Shown here piece by piece: positions 24,934 through 32,020 of a stretch of DNA of 48,782 bases. The notes under the pieces are model-generated. The model ran no database searches and was not told the origin of the DNA. It saw only the letters and a list, made by a program, of their open reading frames with translations. The DNA lies in assembly GCA_020025655.1 (NCBI GenBank), contig JAHHRR010000011.1:1-48782 (forward strand). Reading direction: 5' to 3'. Within the stretch, counting starts at the first letter, position 1, and the number at the start of each line of letters is the position of its first letter. This DNA comes from Oscillospiraceae bacterium. Its GTDB lineage: Bacteria; Bacillota; Clostridia; Oscillospirales; Oscillospiraceae. The translations under genes were made by a program, and so were the position numbers.

Positions 24934-25046
24934 CATAAGATGTGGATAATTCAAGGCTCGGCGGAAAATAAGAGCCTTATATTATAGCGGCATAGGGTCG
25001 GCACAGCCGGCGAAATTGATTCGTAATAAAAATGCGGAGGTAAATT

Positions 25047-26249
25047 GTGAGAGAGCTGAAACATATTATCTATCTTGAAAGTCTTTTGGATCAGGTCAAC
25101 AACGAGCTTGTACGCAAAGGTCAGGAAGACGGCGGTATTGCCATAGGCTACACCTGCTTCCATGCACCTGAGGTACTGCTTAACGTGGGCAAGGCCTTTT
25201 CCGTAAGACTGCGTGCGCCCCATACAAACTCTATGGAAATGGCTACCTATTATATGGCAAACAACAGCTGTGAGTTTGCAAGAGCAATTCTCGAGCAGTC
25301 TCTTGAGGGCGGCTTCGGATTTCTGGACGGAGTAGCAGCAGTCGATGTCTGCGAGGCAGGCAACCGTGCATGGGAAAACTTTGAAATTCTCAAGTGTCAG
25401 GGCCCCGATAAAGACAAATTCTTTATCAGCAATCTGGATATACCTTACAGCGATGATGAGGACTGTGTGGAGCATATTGTAGAGCAGGTAACACGTAAAA
25501 TCTTAAAGCCCCTGCATGATAACTACGGTGTGGATGTATCTGATGAGTCTGTCAGAGCTGCTGTTGCCGAGCATAATGAGGTAAGCCGTCTGCTTACCGA
25601 GATCGGCGAATTCAGAAAGCTTGACAATCCTACTATCACCGGTTATGAGTATGCCCTGCTTGTACTTGCAAGCTATATCTGTCCTAAATATCTGATTATT
25701 GATATTCTGAGAGAGACTCTGGAGGAGGTAAAACACCGTGAACCCGATCCTGCACCTTTCTATCGTATCCGTGTTGGTGTTGTAGGCTCGGAAATTGACG
25801 ATCCCTCCCTTATAAAGCTCATAGAAGATTGCGGCGCAATGGTAGTATTTGACCGCTACTGCTACGGCAGCTTCCCCGGCCGTCAGGTAATTGAGCTTAC
25901 TGATGATGAGGATGCAGTCACACAGGTATGCCGCTGGTATCTGCACAATACCGAGTGTCCCCGTCACTGCACAATTCACAGAGTCAACCACCGTAATGAT
26001 TACATCGCAAAGCTTTATAAGGACTTTAAGGCTGACGGTGTTATATATGAGAATATGAAGTTCTGCACCTACTGGTCTTATGAGCGTGTCATTGCAAATC
26101 AGGTCATGCCCAGAGACTACGGCCTCAATGTTCTCGGCATAGACAGACCTTATATCGCCGGCAACAGCGGTCAGCTGCGTACCAGAGTTCAGGCATTTAT
26201 CGAGGCAACAGAGATTAAGAAGCTTCGCAAGGCAGAGAAGGAGGGCTGA
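25047..26249 (+). CDS. 2-hydroxyacyl-CoA dehydratase family subunit (smaller, HgdB/FldBC-like)
   Basis: The protein has 400 residues. The N-terminal block GIAIGYTCFHAPEVLLN and the C-terminal block ADGVIYENMKFCTYWSYE ... NSGQLRTRVQAFIE are family hallmarks; several cysteines (TCFH, the RYCYG and CPRHC regions, and FC) could ligate a [4Fe-4S] cluster. These oxygen-sensitive enzymes dehydrate (R)-2-hydroxyacyl-CoA to the enoyl-CoA in amino acid fermentation. The start is GTG with GCGGAGG six bases upstream. A larger homologous subunit follows four bases after the stop. The ATP-dependent activator and the CoA-transferase that usually accompany such pairs are not in the window. Relatives include benzoyl-CoA reductase subunits, so the substrate is open. 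Confidence 0.8.
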   Translation: MRELKHIIYLESLLDQVNNELVRKGQEDGGIAIGYTCFHAPEVLLNVGKAFSVRLRAPHTNSMEMATYYMANNSCEFARAILEQSLEGGFGFLDGVAAVDVCEAGNRAWENFEILKCQGPDKDKFFISNLDIPYSDDEDCVEHIVEQVTRKILKPLHDNYGVDVSDESVRAAVAEHNEVSRLLTEIGEFRKLDNPTITGYEYALLVLASYICPKYLIIDILRETLEEVKHREPDPAPFYRIRVGVVGSEIDDPSLIKLIEDCGAMVVFDRYCYGSFPGRQVIELTDDEDAVTQVCRWYLHNTECPRHCTIHRVNHRNDYIAKLYKDFKADGVIYENMKFCTYWSYERVIANQVMPRDYGLNVLGIDRPYIAGNSGQLRTRVQAFIEATEIKKLRKAEKEG

Positions 26250-26253
26250 GATA

Positions 26254-27816
26254 ATGTATAATCCTAAAACCGGAAAAGGATTGGGCAACTTTTACAGAGC
26301 AGACCGCCACGCATTTGTGCGCCGTGAGTGGAGAGGCTTTAAGGATACTTTCTATGACTATGCACGCTGGATGCATCTGTATGGCTATATGGCAGTAAAG
26401 CTCGGTGTCCACCCCATACTTATGGTAAAGGCCCTGCTGCGTTACCGCTGGCTGGTTTCTTATCTGACTGCTGCTCATATGGTAGACAGACACACCATGG
26501 GCCTGCGGGGCAAGGAGCTGAGATATGCACATAAGCAGTTCTTCTCCGTACTGCACAACTCCGTTGTAGGTGTTCGTGACATTATAGTACGTGACCAGAA
26601 CCTCCGCCCCAACAGCAAGCGTGCAGCAAAGCTCCGTGAAAATACCATTATGTTTGATGAAATGACTCCTCATCTTATTATGATGGGCTTCCCCACGGTT
26701 AAGTGGATAGATATTGCAATGTTTGCAGTCGGTCTGCCCTCAGAGGTTGACCAGAATGCTTCAATGTACTACATAGACGCTATGGAGCATCTGGGCCTGC
26801 CCGCAGATGTCTGCCCTGAGCCTGCATCCGAGGCAGGTGTTGCAGTATGTGACGACTACCCCAGAGTAGGTAAGGCATACTTTACCGGCTCTATGCCCTG
26901 CGACGGTGCAATTTCTCAGACAAATATTCTTACCCGTCATTTCAGTGATCTGCCCAGCTTTATGATCACTCCTCCTCAGAGAGTTGAGGAGCCTGAGGTT
27001 CAGCGCTATGCAGTTAAGAACCTTAAAAAGGGCATTGAGTTTATTGAGCAGCAGTACAATGTAAAATGGGACTGGGATGCCTTCTGGGAAGGCGCAAAGA
27101 TGTACAACGAAAGCTCAGAATGTATGCTCCAGAAGTGGGAGGTAAACTCCACCGATTATCCTCAGGTCTGCGGTGCATCACTTGCCTTGCAGCGTGAGTA
27201 TGAGTTTATGGCAGCAGGCTGCATGGATAAGTATATGCTCAAGACCGACAAGAAGGTTACAGAGATGATGCTCAAGGGCTATGAGCAGGATAAGGCTGCT
27301 GACATTAAGCCCAAGTACCGCTGCCTTGTCTGGGCCTGCCCCGCACACTACTATACAAACTTCACCTTCTGGACTCAGCATTGCTGGGGAGTTACCTGTG
27401 TTAATGATATGGAGGCAATGCTTTCCTATCAGCCCATCACCATCGGCGATAAGGAGCAGTCACTGAAGGATCTTGTCCGCTGCTACGAAAAGATGATGAT
27501 GCGCTCACACACTAACGGCGGCTATGTCAATCTGCTTGATGAGCTGTGGAAGCAGTGTGAAGCATTCAATGTCAATATCGTTATTATGTACGACCATATT
27601 TCCTGCAAAAATGTAGGCGGTCTTCACGGACTTTTTGAGGATCAGGCCCGTGAGCGAGGCATCCATATGATATGGATTCCCCATGATGTTATGGATCCAC
27701 GTACTACCTCAAGAAGAGAAATGCGTGAAGCATTCAACGAGTATATGACAACCGTTTTGAAGGCAGAGCCGCTTGATCCTACTCTGCTTGACTACGAGGA
27801 CCACCTGAGCTGGTGA
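26254..27816 (+). CDS. 2-hydroxyacyl-CoA dehydratase family subunit (larger)
   Basis: The protein has 520 residues, about 100 more than usual subunits because of an N-terminal extension rich in aromatic and basic residues (about 1-130). The family fold follows: cysteines at DVCPEP, SMPCDGA, ECMLQ, WACPAHY and DHISCKNVGG, with a C-terminal MIWIPHDVMDPR block. It should form a heterodimer with the preceding subunit, and one or both may carry a [4Fe-4S] cluster. It begins four bases after that subunit's stop. The long N-terminus and unusual spacing of cysteines suggest a divergent subfamily with unknown substrate. Confidence 0.75.
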   Translation: MYNPKTGKGLGNFYRADRHAFVRREWRGFKDTFYDYARWMHLYGYMAVKLGVHPILMVKALLRYRWLVSYLTAAHMVDRHTMGLRGKELRYAHKQFFSVLHNSVVGVRDIIVRDQNLRPNSKRAAKLRENTIMFDEMTPHLIMMGFPTVKWIDIAMFAVGLPSEVDQNASMYYIDAMEHLGLPADVCPEPASEAGVAVCDDYPRVGKAYFTGSMPCDGAISQTNILTRHFSDLPSFMITPPQRVEEPEVQRYAVKNLKKGIEFIEQQYNVKWDWDAFWEGAKMYNESSECMLQKWEVNSTDYPQVCGASLALQREYEFMAAGCMDKYMLKTDKKVTEMMLKGYEQDKAADIKPKYRCLVWACPAHYYTNFTFWTQHCWGVTCVNDMEAMLSYQPITIGDKEQSLKDLVRCYEKMMMRSHTNGGYVNLLDELWKQCEAFNVNIVIMYDHISCKNVGGLHGLFEDQARERGIHMIWIPHDVMDPRTTSRREMREAFNEYMTTVLKAEPLDPTLLDYEDHLSW

Positions 27817-27838
27817 GAAAGTAGAAGGTAAGGAGATT

Positions 27839-28003
27839 ATGAAAAAAATGGCTTGGTACTGGATTGTTCTTATTGTTCTGGCTGCACTTTTTGTACTGAC
27901 TTTTGCAGCATACTTCTTTAATCTTGATATGAAGATGGTAGAGGGGTTGTATGACAAGCTCATCGCATACCATGACAGCAAGAAGGTAGAAGAGAAAATC
28001 TGA
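27839..28003 (+). CDS. 54-residue single-pass membrane protein at the end of the dehydratase operon
   Basis: ATG at 27839 follows TAAGGAG by four bases, 22 bases after the dehydratase stop. The peptide has one hydrophobic helix (about residues 6-27, IVLIVLAALFVLTFAAYFF) and a charged, Lys/Glu-rich C-terminal half. No family is recognised. A strong terminator follows directly, so it is the last gene of the tetR-dehydratase unit. It may anchor the dehydratase or a partner to the membrane; that is inference only. Confidence 0.7.
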   Translation: MKKMAWYWIVLIVLAALFVLTFAAYFFNLDMKMVEGLYDKLIAYHDSKKVEEKI

Positions 28004-28006
28004 ATT

Positions 28007-28038
28007 AAAAACCCCGGAACGTATGTTCCGGGGTTTTT
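28007..28038 (+). terminator. Terminator of the dehydratase operon
   Basis: AAAAACCCCGGAAC and GTTCCGGGGTTTTT pair perfectly around GTAT. Confidence 0.93.
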
Positions 28039-28068
28039 GGTTTGAAGAGTGAAAAATGCGGAAATTTA

Positions 28069-28097
28069 TTGAAACGGACAGAAAGAAATGCTATAAT
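28069..28097 (+). promoter_or_regulatory. SigA-type promoter of the cobalamin riboswitch operon
   Basis: TTGAAA (28069-28074), a 17-base spacer and TATAAT (28092-28097) lie just before the riboswitch. Confidence 0.85.
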
Positions 28098-28103
28098 CCC
28101 ACT

Positions 28104-28305
28104 GTATGTATTCGAATCGGGATTTGTTTTATAACGATCAACAGGGGAAGAGGGGTGAAAATCCCCCGCGAGGCCGTCACTGTGAAGAGAAGCAGTTCTC
28201 AAAGCCAGATAACCTGCCCGAAGGGGATAATGCCCCGTTACGCAAGGTGCCGCGGAACCCGGCCGGATTGCCGAACCTGCACAGCTATTCCGCAGCTGTA
28301 CAGGT
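28104..28305 (+). ncRNA. Cobalamin riboswitch with expression platform
   Basis: The segment shows the conserved pieces in order: GGGGTGAAAATCCCCC (28153-28168), GCCGTCACTGTGA (28173-28185) and AAAGCCAGATAACCTGCC (28201-28218), the B12-box region. A GGGG/CCCC hairpin follows at about 28223-28235. A further hairpin, CCTGCACAGCT with AGCTGTACAGG (28277-28303), leads into pyrimidine-rich sequence ending near the downstream ribosome binding site. By family precedent, adenosyl- or methylcobalamin binding turns expression off. It controls the DUF4430 and S-component genes. The outer borders are approximate. Confidence 0.88.
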
Positions 28306-28357
28306 ATCTCTCTCTTTTGCTTTGCGTAAATTCGAAATAAAGAAAGGAGAGACTTAG

Positions 28358-28756
28358 ATGTCTAAAAAAACTAAAAAAATAGTAATTGCACTGGCAGTTC
28401 TGCTGGTGCTGGTACTGGCAGCAGTAGGAATTTATCATGCCTGCGCTCCCGAAGCCACAGAAGGCGATAAGACCATTGCAGTAGCAGTTATCCACGGTGA
28501 TGAAACCAGAGCCGATTTCAGTATAAATACGGAAGCGGAAACGCTGCGTGGAGCTCTTGAACAGGAAAATCTTGTACAGGGCGAAGAGAGCGAGTATGGT
28601 CTGTTCATCAAGACTGTTGACGGTGAAACCGCTGATGACAGTCAGCAGCAGTGGTGGTGCATCACAAAGGGCGGAGAAATGCTTGAAACAGGCGCTGACT
28701 CTACCATGATTGCAGATGGCGAAAGCTACGAACTTACCCTCAAAACAGGCTGGTAA
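28358..28756 (+). CDS. DUF4430 (transcobalamin C-terminal-like) membrane-anchored protein
   Basis: The protein has 132 residues: a basic start, one hydrophobic signal-anchor helix (about residues 8-26) and a compact extracellular domain. The domain shows the DUF4430 pattern, with TLRGALEQENLV, YGLFIKTVDGE and QQWWCITKGGE...TGADSTMIADG. This family resembles the C-terminal beta domain of transcobalamin. AAAGGAG lies eight bases before ATG. Placed between a cobalamin riboswitch and an ECF S-component, it probably captures cobalamin or a related corrinoid at the cell surface. The cysteine in HACAP does not form a standard lipobox, so anchoring by the helix is preferred. Confidence 0.82.
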   Translation: MSKKTKKIVIALAVLLVLVLAAVGIYHACAPEATEGDKTIAVAVIHGDETRADFSINTEAETLRGALEQENLVQGEESEYGLFIKTVDGETADDSQQQWWCITKGGEMLETGADSTMIADGESYELTLKTGW

Positions 28757-29252
28757 GCTTACGGCGAAAGAGATAAGTGCTCTTTCTGTTATGGGAGCAC
28801 TTATTTTTGCGGCTAAAATGGCACTTGTGGCCTTGCCTAATGTGAATATAAACTGTGTGCTCATTATTCTGACTGCGGTTTTTTTCGGCTGGAAGGCACT
28901 TTATTCCGTTGCTATATACATAATGCTGGAAGGGCTTGTGTTCGGCTTTGGAATGTGGTGGTTCTGCTACTGGTATCTCTGGCCGATAATAACTGTTATT
29001 GCGGTTATTATGCGGAAGAATGATTCGGCAGTTATATGGGCAGTTATAGCAGGTATATTCGGACTTTCATTCGGCGCACTGTGTTCTATCCCATACCTTT
29101 TTATAGGCGGATGGGAGATGGCTTTTTCTTACTGGGTAAGCGGAATACCCTTTGATGTTATACATTGCTGCGGAAACTTCGTTTTTACGCTGGTGCTGTA
29201 TAAGCCGTTATATAAAGTCATGAACTCTCTTATAAATAGGGCAAAAATATAA
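28716..29252 (+). CDS. ECF transporter S component, probably for cobalamin
   Basis: About 178 residues with five or six membrane helices. The N-terminal LTAKEISALSVMGALIFAAKMAL is typical of ECF substrate-specific components. ATG 28716 (or TTG 28710) lies inside the end of the DUF4430 gene, so the two overlap by about 40 bases; no strong ribosome binding site is seen and coupling is likely. The cobalamin riboswitch upstream indicates a corrinoid substrate. The energising ATPases and T-component are not nearby, as expected for group II ECF systems that share one module. The exact start is uncertain. Confidence 0.78.
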   Translation: MAKATNLPSKQAGKLTAKEISALSVMGALIFAAKMALVALPNVNINCVLIILTAVFFGWKALYSVAIYIMLEGLVFGFGMWWFCYWYLWPIITVIAVIMRKNDSAVIWAVIAGIFGLSFGALCSIPYLFIGGWEMAFSYWVSGIPFDVIHCCGNFVFTLVLYKPLYKVMNSLINRAKI

Positions 29253-29278
29253 AAAAGGGGCTGATTTCAGCCCCTTTT
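29251..29278. terminator. Bidirectional terminator between the S-component and YitT genes
   Basis: AAAAGGGGCTG and CAGCCCCTTTT pair around a short loop, with A-run before and T-run after; both converging genes end here. Confidence 0.88.
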
Positions 29279-29294
29279 ATTTATTGCATATATT

Positions 29295-30164
29295 TTAAAA
29301 CAGCTCTCGTTTAAAGCCCTCACCATGCACCTCGGTTGAATCCATGACAAAACAGAATGCATCGGGATCGGCCTGCTTAATAAGCTTCAGCGTCTGAGAA
29401 AGAACATTTCGTCTGGTGACGGTAATAATCATCTGCTTGCTTATGCCGGTGTAGCCGCCTTTTGCGGGCAGAACCGTAGTTCCTCGCTCTGTGCGGCTGT
29501 TGAGGATTTTTGAAACTTCATCACCCCGTTCGGTGATTATATAGATGACCTTTGCGTAATCAACACCTTCTGCCAGTGCATCAATAACCTTTGAGCCTAT
29601 CACTATTGCGATTGCGGAGTAAAGCGCAACCTCAATATCCTTGAAAACTATAACTGCCACTACAACTACTGCTGCATCCAGAACCAGAAGCAGAGTACCG
29701 TTGGGGATGTTAGGGAAGATACGGCGCAGAATAAGTGCCAGAAGATCGGTTCCGCCTGTGCTTATACCACGCAGGAACATAAGACCTACACCGATACCTG
29801 TGATAGCACCGCCGAAAACCGAGGCCAGAAGTACATTATTAGTATAGGCAGGTATAAGGCTGCATATCTCAATACAGCCTGAAAGAAGAAAGGTCGATAT
29901 AAGAGTCATTATAAGCGGATAGAAGCCAAGAGTGCGCCAGGCGCATATTAAAAGCGGTACATTGATAATAATGGACCAGAGACTCACACGAATAGGTGTT
30001 ATATAGGCAAGGGCCGTTGCAAGGCCGGTTGCACCGCCGGGGGCAATATCGTTAGGCGCATTGAAAACAGTAAGCGCAAATGCAATCAGAAAGCTTCCTA
30101 CAATGGCAAAAAGCATATCGACCATGAAATTTTTAATAAGTTTTTTGTCCAATGGCTTTTTCAT
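29295..30164 (-). CDS. YitT family membrane protein (DUF161 plus DUF2179)
   Basis: The protein has 289 residues: five or six membrane helices, with the family block FNAPNDIAPGGATGLATAL and FLRGISTGGTDLLALIL, then a C-terminal cytosolic DUF2179 domain (about 215-285). The start at 30164 is chosen because GGTAAGGA lies upstream; an in-frame ATG at 30200 has no ribosome binding site. The family is widespread in Firmicutes and its function is unsettled. It is a single gene, divergent from abrB. Confidence 0.8.
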   Translation of the reverse strand: MKKPLDKKLIKNFMVDMLFAIVGSFLIAFALTVFNAPNDIAPGGATGLATALAYITPIRVSLWSIIINVPLLICAWRTLGFYPLIMTLISTFLLSGCIEICSLIPAYTNNVLLASVFGGAITGIGVGLMFLRGISTGGTDLLALILRRIFPNIPNGTLLLVLDAAVVVVAVIVFKDIEVALYSAIAIVIGSKVIDALAEGVDYAKVIYIITERGDEVSKILNSRTERGTTVLPAKGGYTGISKQMIITVTRRNVLSQTLKLIKQADPDAFCFVMDSTEVHGEGFKRELF

Positions 30165-30200
30165 TCTTTTATCCTTACCTTTCCTCACTGAATTATCCAT

Positions 30201-30429
30201 AACCTATATTCTATCATGATTTAGGCTTTTTGCAAGCTTGCGGCGGTGATGAAACGAAAAAAGACAGCGCTTATATATAGGCCGGAAAATTCCGGACGAA
30301 AGGAAGCCGGATGCGGTTTCGCAGCCCTCCGAAACAGAGAAGGAATTTATAACAACAGGACAAAAAAACAAAATTCACATAAAAGCTCGATTTATTAACA
30401 AAATTTTAAGAAAAATAAGGAAAATTTTG
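30201..30429. other. Structured intergenic segment between yitT and abrB
   Basis: No ORF is convincing here. A compact GC-richer block at about 30282-30345 contains CCGGAA-AA-TTCCGG and, further on, TGCG-GTTT-CGCA inside partly complementary flanks. It lies upstream of the abrB promoter, so on the plus strand it is not in the abrB leader; on the minus strand it could be in a long yitT 5' leader. No known riboswitch consensus was recognised. Confidence 0.4.
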
Positions 30430-30457
30430 TTGACCTCAAAAGCTAATATGTTATAAT
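30430..30457 (+). promoter_or_regulatory. SigA-type promoter of abrB
   Basis: TTGACC (30430-30435), a 16-base spacer and TATAAT (30452-30457). Confidence 0.8.
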
Positions 30458-30523
30458 AAAAGTGTGTAAATCACTCGCCCTGAATGCACAAAGTAATAAT
30501 AAACTAATAAGGGGTGTTTTAAA

Positions 30524-30769
30524 ATGAAATCAACCGGTATAACACGCAAAGTGGATGAACTCGGACGTGTAGTTCTGCCTATTGAGATGCGCCGCACTTT
30601 GGATATTTCTGAGAAAGACGCATTGGAAATATATGTGGAGGGAGAGAATATAATCCTCCGCAAGCACCAGGAAAGCTGCATCTTTTGTGACAGCACCAAG
30701 GATCTGGTGAATTTTAACGGCAGAAACGTCTGCAAGGCCTGCATCGAAAAGCTTAATAATAGAGACTGA
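30524..30769 (+). CDS. abrB: AbrB-type transition-state regulator with a Cys4 C-terminal module
   Basis: The protein has 81 residues. Residues 1-50 form the AbrB DNA-binding domain (STGITRKVDELGRVVLPIEM). The C-terminal 30 residues carry two CxxC pairs (CIFC and CKAC) in zinc-ribbon arrangement, a form common in clostridial AbrB proteins and absent from B. subtilis AbrB. It should repress stationary-phase or sporulation genes. TAAGGGGTG precedes ATG. It has its own promoter and terminator. Paralogous to the SpoVT N-terminus at 22.0 kb. Confidence 0.85.
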   Translation: MKSTGITRKVDELGRVVLPIEMRRTLDISEKDALEIYVEGENIILRKHQESCIFCDSTKDLVNFNGRNVCKACIEKLNNRD

Positions 30770-30792
30770 TACACATTGCAATATGTCCGACG

Positions 30793-30827
30793 AAAAAAAG
30801 GAAACGCAGTTTTGCGTTTCCTTTTTT
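30793..30827. terminator. Bidirectional terminator between abrB and the methyltransferase gene
   Basis: AAAAAAAGGAAACGCA and TGCGTTTCCTTTTTT pair around GTTT; it slightly overlaps the end of the minus-strand gene. Confidence 0.9.
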
Positions 30828-31542
30828 ATATTCTGTGATAAATTTCCCTGACCTCAAGGCTTTCGCTGCCGTCAGCCTCGGAGAGAATAAGTGACGGCTC
30901 GATTTTAAGCCCGGGCCTGCCGCCTCTGCGGCCTTCGATAAGTACAAGGTTCGGTGCGGAGCCTTCTCTGTGACATACAAGGCGCAGACGCTTCGGCTCG
31001 ATGCCGGCCTGCGACATTGTGCAGAACGCCTCAGCCAGTCTTTCCGGTTTGTGTACCATGAAAAAGCTGCCGCCTGTGTGCAGCAGATATGAAGCTGCGG
31101 TACAGATATCATTTAAACTGCAGTCGGTTTCTCCCCGTGCGGCAGCTCTTGCCTTATCAGGCGACAGTTTGCCGCTGCCCAGAGGAAAGTAGGGCGGATT
31201 GGTGACTACAAGGTCAAACTGACCGGTTTTAAAAAGCTCTCTTGAGCGGCGGATATCACCGCATATAATGCGGCTTTTATCTCCGAGAGAATTTATTTCC
31301 ATGTTTTCAACAGCAAGTGAAGCAGCAGCGGGATTGATTTCAAGCCCTGTCATATGCAGTTTGGGAGATTTTGCAAGCAGCAGCAGAGCAATAGCCCCCG
31401 AGGCGCAGCCCAGATCAATACCGTGTCTGCTGCCGGCGGTATTTACAAAATCAGCAAGCAAAACACAATCAGTACCGAGCTTAAAGTGTTCAGCCTGAGC
31501 AAAAAGCGGGCCTCCCGGCCAAAGTTGATTGAATTCAGACAT
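30826..31542 (-). CDS. tRNA1(Val) A37 N6-methyltransferase-like protein (TrmN6/YfiC/YabB)
   Basis: The protein has 238 residues with a Rossmann methyltransferase fold: SAM loop IDLGCASGAIALLLLAK (about 42-58), acidic LEINPAA, and the catalytic NPPYF motif (about 115-119), which marks N6-adenine or related amino-group methylases. Organisation and length match the TrmN6 family, which modifies A37 of a valine tRNA in E. coli. In Firmicutes the relatives (YabB) usually sit beside a GIY-YIG nuclease and RsmI; neither is present here. Substrate is by family precedent. Confidence 0.8.
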   Translation of the reverse strand: MSEFNQLWPGGPLFAQAEHFKLGTDCVLLADFVNTAGSRHGIDLGCASGAIALLLLAKSPKLHMTGLEINPAAASLAVENMEINSLGDKSRIICGDIRRSRELFKTGQFDLVVTNPPYFPLGSGKLSPDKARAAARGETDCSLNDICTAASYLLHTGGSFFMVHKPERLAEAFCTMSQAGIEPKRLRLVCHREGSAPNLVLIEGRRGGRPGLKIEPSLILSEADGSESLEVREIYHRI

Positions 31543-31562
31543 AAAATTACTCCAGATAAAAG

Positions 31563-31588
31563 AAAAAGGGGCGAATAAATCGCCCCTT
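31563..31588 (-). terminator. Terminator of the ferredoxin gene
   Basis: GGGGCGA and TCGCCCC pair around five bases; on the minus strand five T follow the stem. Confidence 0.75.
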
Positions 31589-31606
31589 AATCTTAAACGT
31601 ATGGAA

Positions 31607-31777
31607 TTACTCCATTACGATGGCTTCTGCAGGACACTGTGCTGCGCAAGCACCGCACTCAAGACACTTGTCGTGGTCGATCTCGTAGTGCATCTCGCCC
31701 ATGTCGATAGCCTCAGCGGGGCACTGTGCTGCGCAAGAACCGCAGGACAGGCACTCATCGGTAATAACGTATGCCAT
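31607..31777 (-). CDS. 2[4Fe-4S] ferredoxin
   Basis: The protein has 56 residues with two cluster motifs, CLSCGSCAAQCP and CLECGACAAQCP, each followed by AEAI. This is a classic clostridial low-potential ferredoxin, an electron carrier for fermentation enzymes such as pyruvate:ferredoxin oxidoreductase and dehydratase activators. The start at 31777 follows GGAGGTATCATT; a longer frame upstream has no ribosome binding site. The two halves are near-identical, reflecting the ancient internal duplication. Monocistronic. Confidence 0.95.
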   Translation of the reverse strand: MAYVITDECLSCGSCAAQCPAEAIDMGEMHYEIDHDKCLECGACAAQCPAEAIVME

Positions 31778-32020
31778 AATGATACCTCCAAAATAATATA
31801 TATTTAGCCGAAAATCCCGTAAATGGAATACCCGTGCTATTATCGTTTTCATTGTAGCATATTTTGCTGAAAAATCAATCTCCAAATTATATACAATATA
31901 TATTATATATAAAAAATGAAGATATTGGCAATAATTTTATAGCCTGCCCATAGGATTCGCCTGTTTTGGCAAAGGGGTTGAGGCATAATTAAATGAAGCC
32001 GGAAGTAAGGGGGCATAAAT

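Noticed and set aside
28056..28357. Two short plus-strand frames over the riboswitch
   Set aside because: They cross the conserved B12-box region and the expression platform, and have no ribosome binding sites.
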